Origin: Actinomycetota bacterium
GTDB lineage: Bacteria; Actinomycetota; Thermoleophilia; Solirubrobacterales; Solirubrobacteraceae
Direction: 5' to 3'
Assembly (NCBI GenBank): GCA_009699565.1
Contig: WLNX01000056.1
Coordinates: 1-9,168, forward strand
DNA length: 9,168 bases
The notes beneath the pieces were generated by a model. That model worked only from the letters and a program-made list of their open reading frames with translations. It did no database searches and was not told the origin of the DNA. This document shows, in pieces, positions 8,036-9,168 of this stretch. Within the stretch, counting starts at the first letter, position 1, and every line of letters begins with the position of its first letter. Position numbers and translations under genes: made by a program.

Positions 8036-9168
8036 GTGCGCGTCCGCCGCGCGCTGCTGTCGGTCTCGGACAAGAGCGGCGTCGTTGAGTTCGCGCAGCG
8101 GCTTGCGGCGCTCGGGGTGGAACTGGTCTCGACCGGGGGAACGGCAGCGGCGCTGCGCGGCGCCGGGCTTGAGGTTCGCTCGATCGACGATCTCACCGGT
8201 TTCCCCGAGATCATGGACGGCCGCGTCAAGACGCTCAACCCGCGGCTCTACGCCGGGCTGCTCGCGCTCCGCGACAACGGCGAGCACCTGGCCCAGGCCG
8301 AAGAGCACGGCATTGAGTTTGTCGACCTCGTCTGCGTGAACCTTTACCCGTTCGAACAGACCGTCGCGACCGAAGGAGTCAGCGACGCCGAGGTGATCGA
8401 GCAGATCGACATCGGCGGCCCAACGATGGTTCGCGCCGCAGCGAAGAACGCCGACTTTGCCGCCGTCGTCACGGACCCCTCGCAGTACGACTCGGTCGGC
8501 TCCGAGCTGGAAGCTTCGGACGGCCGCCTGTCGCTGGAGACGCGCCGCCGTCTTGCCTCCGAGGCCTTCCAGCTGATCGCCCGCTACGACGCCGCGATCA
8601 GCAACTGGTTTGCCGCCCGGGAAGGCGGCACCCCGGAGACGATCGTCACCAGCTACCGGCGCGAACTCGAGCTGCCCTATGGCGAGAATCCGCACCAGCA
8701 GGCTGCCTACTACGCGCAGTCAGGTGCCGACGGCAGCGGCGTGCTTGGCTCGGCCGAGCAGGTCAGCGGCAAGCCGCTCTCGTTCAACAACATCCTCGAC
8801 CTCGACGGTGCCCGCGCAACGCTGGCCGAGCTCGGCAGCGATCAGCCAGCCTGCGTGATTGTCAAACACAACAACCCCTGCGGTGCAGCGCGTGCCGACA
8901 GCCTCCTAAACGCCTACCGCAAGGCCTTCGCCGGTGATCCGGTCAGCGCCTATGGCGGCGTGATCGCGCTCAACCGGGTTGTTGACGACGAGACGGCCAC
9001 GGCGCTCAGCCAGCAGTTCATCGAAGTCCTAATCGCCCCGGGCTACGAGCCTTCGGCGCTTGAGATCCTCTCGGCCAAAGAGAAGGTGCGGATCCTCGTG
9101 TCGCCCGGTTCGGGCGCTGCGCCTGAAGGCCCTGACCTGCGCCCGGTCGCGGGCGGGCTGCTGGCCCA
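8036..9168 (+). CDS. purH: Bifunctional AICAR transformylase / IMP cyclohydrolase, 3' end outside window
   Basis: PurH catalyses the last two steps to IMP: formylation of AICAR by 10-formyl-THF, then ring closure. About 377 codons are present out of a family length near 510-530, so the C-terminal part of the transformylase domain is missing. The cyclohydrolase (MGS-like) domain shows RRALLSVSDKSGVVEFA (about 4-20), VSTGGTAAAL, FPEIMDGRVKTLNPRLYAGL, NLYPFEQTV and IDIGGPTMVRAAAKN. The transformylase domain shows PYGENPHQQAAYY, GKPLSFNNILDLDGA, KHNNPCGAA (Lys277, His278, the catalytic pair region) and FAGDPVSAYGGVIALN. The start is GTG 8036: an in-frame TAG at 7979-7981 blocks extension, and no other ATG, GTG or TTG lies between. 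GCAGG at 8027-8031 is a modest Shine-Dalgarno. The frame stays open to the window edge. Confidence 0.96.
   Translation, partial: MRVRRALLSVSDKSGVVEFAQRLAALGVELVSTGGTAAALRGAGLEVRSIDDLTGFPEIMDGRVKTLNPRLYAGLLALRDNGEHLAQAEEHGIEFVDLVCVNLYPFEQTVATEGVSDAEVIEQIDIGGPTMVRAAAKNADFAAVVTDPSQYDSVGSELEASDGRLSLETRRRLASEAFQLIARYDAAISNWFAAREGGTPETIVTSYRRELELPYGENPHQQAAYYAQSGADGSGVLGSAEQVSGKPLSFNNILDLDGARATLAELGSDQPACVIVKHNNPCGAARADSLLNAYRKAFAGDPVSAYGGVIALNRVVDDETATALSQQFIEVLIAPGYEPSALEILSAKEKVRILVSPGSGAAPEGPDLRPVAGGLLA

Overview
The window is a stretch of chromosome from a high-GC bacterium. It carries a compact run of de novo purine biosynthesis genes, all on the + strand, with one DNA-repair helicase gene inside it. 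Separate PurS, PurQ and short PurL proteins (rather than the fused PurL of enterics), strong G/C preference at third codon positions, frequent GTG/TTG starts and overlapping stop/start codons fit an actinobacterium. A deep-branching class such as Thermoleophilia is my guess, but that is inference and not a sequence-proven assignment.

Layout: purC (10-894), purS (894-1133), purQ (1130-1804) and purL (1797-3989) overlap one another by 1, 4 and 8 nt and form the first block. They encode SAICAR synthetase and the three subunits of FGAM synthase. An 84-nt gap (3990-4073) follows, with a putative -10-like element, a small inverted repeat and a possible 17-codon mini-ORF. The second block is purF (4074-5537), recQ (5534-7369) and purN (7366-7971), joined by two 4-nt stop/start overlaps (TTGA and ATGA). 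A 64-nt gap (7972-8035), with the same GGTAnCCT motif as the first gap, leads to purH, which starts at GTG 8036 and runs off the right edge. No gene-free stretch reaches 100 nt. I see no tRNA, rRNA, CRISPR, insertion sequence, riboswitch or convincing Rho-independent terminator.

Together the genes cover PRPP to phosphoribosylamine (PurF), GAR to FGAR (PurN), FGAR to FGAM (PurS/Q/L), CAIR to SAICAR (PurC) and AICAR to IMP (PurH). PurD, PurM, PurE/K and PurB are not in the window. The gene order C-S-Q-L-F-x-N-H is the Bacillus-type order, but the slot where purM normally lies between purF and purN is filled by recQ.

The most notable points are that recQ-for-purM substitution with tight translational overlaps on both sides, the unusual architecture of the RecQ protein (extra winged-helix-like segment, compressed CC-x2-C zinc motif, no HRDC domain), and the shared motif in both intergenic gaps. 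I found no clear evidence of an entirely new system. This is mostly a well-understood metabolic operon with one unexpected passenger.
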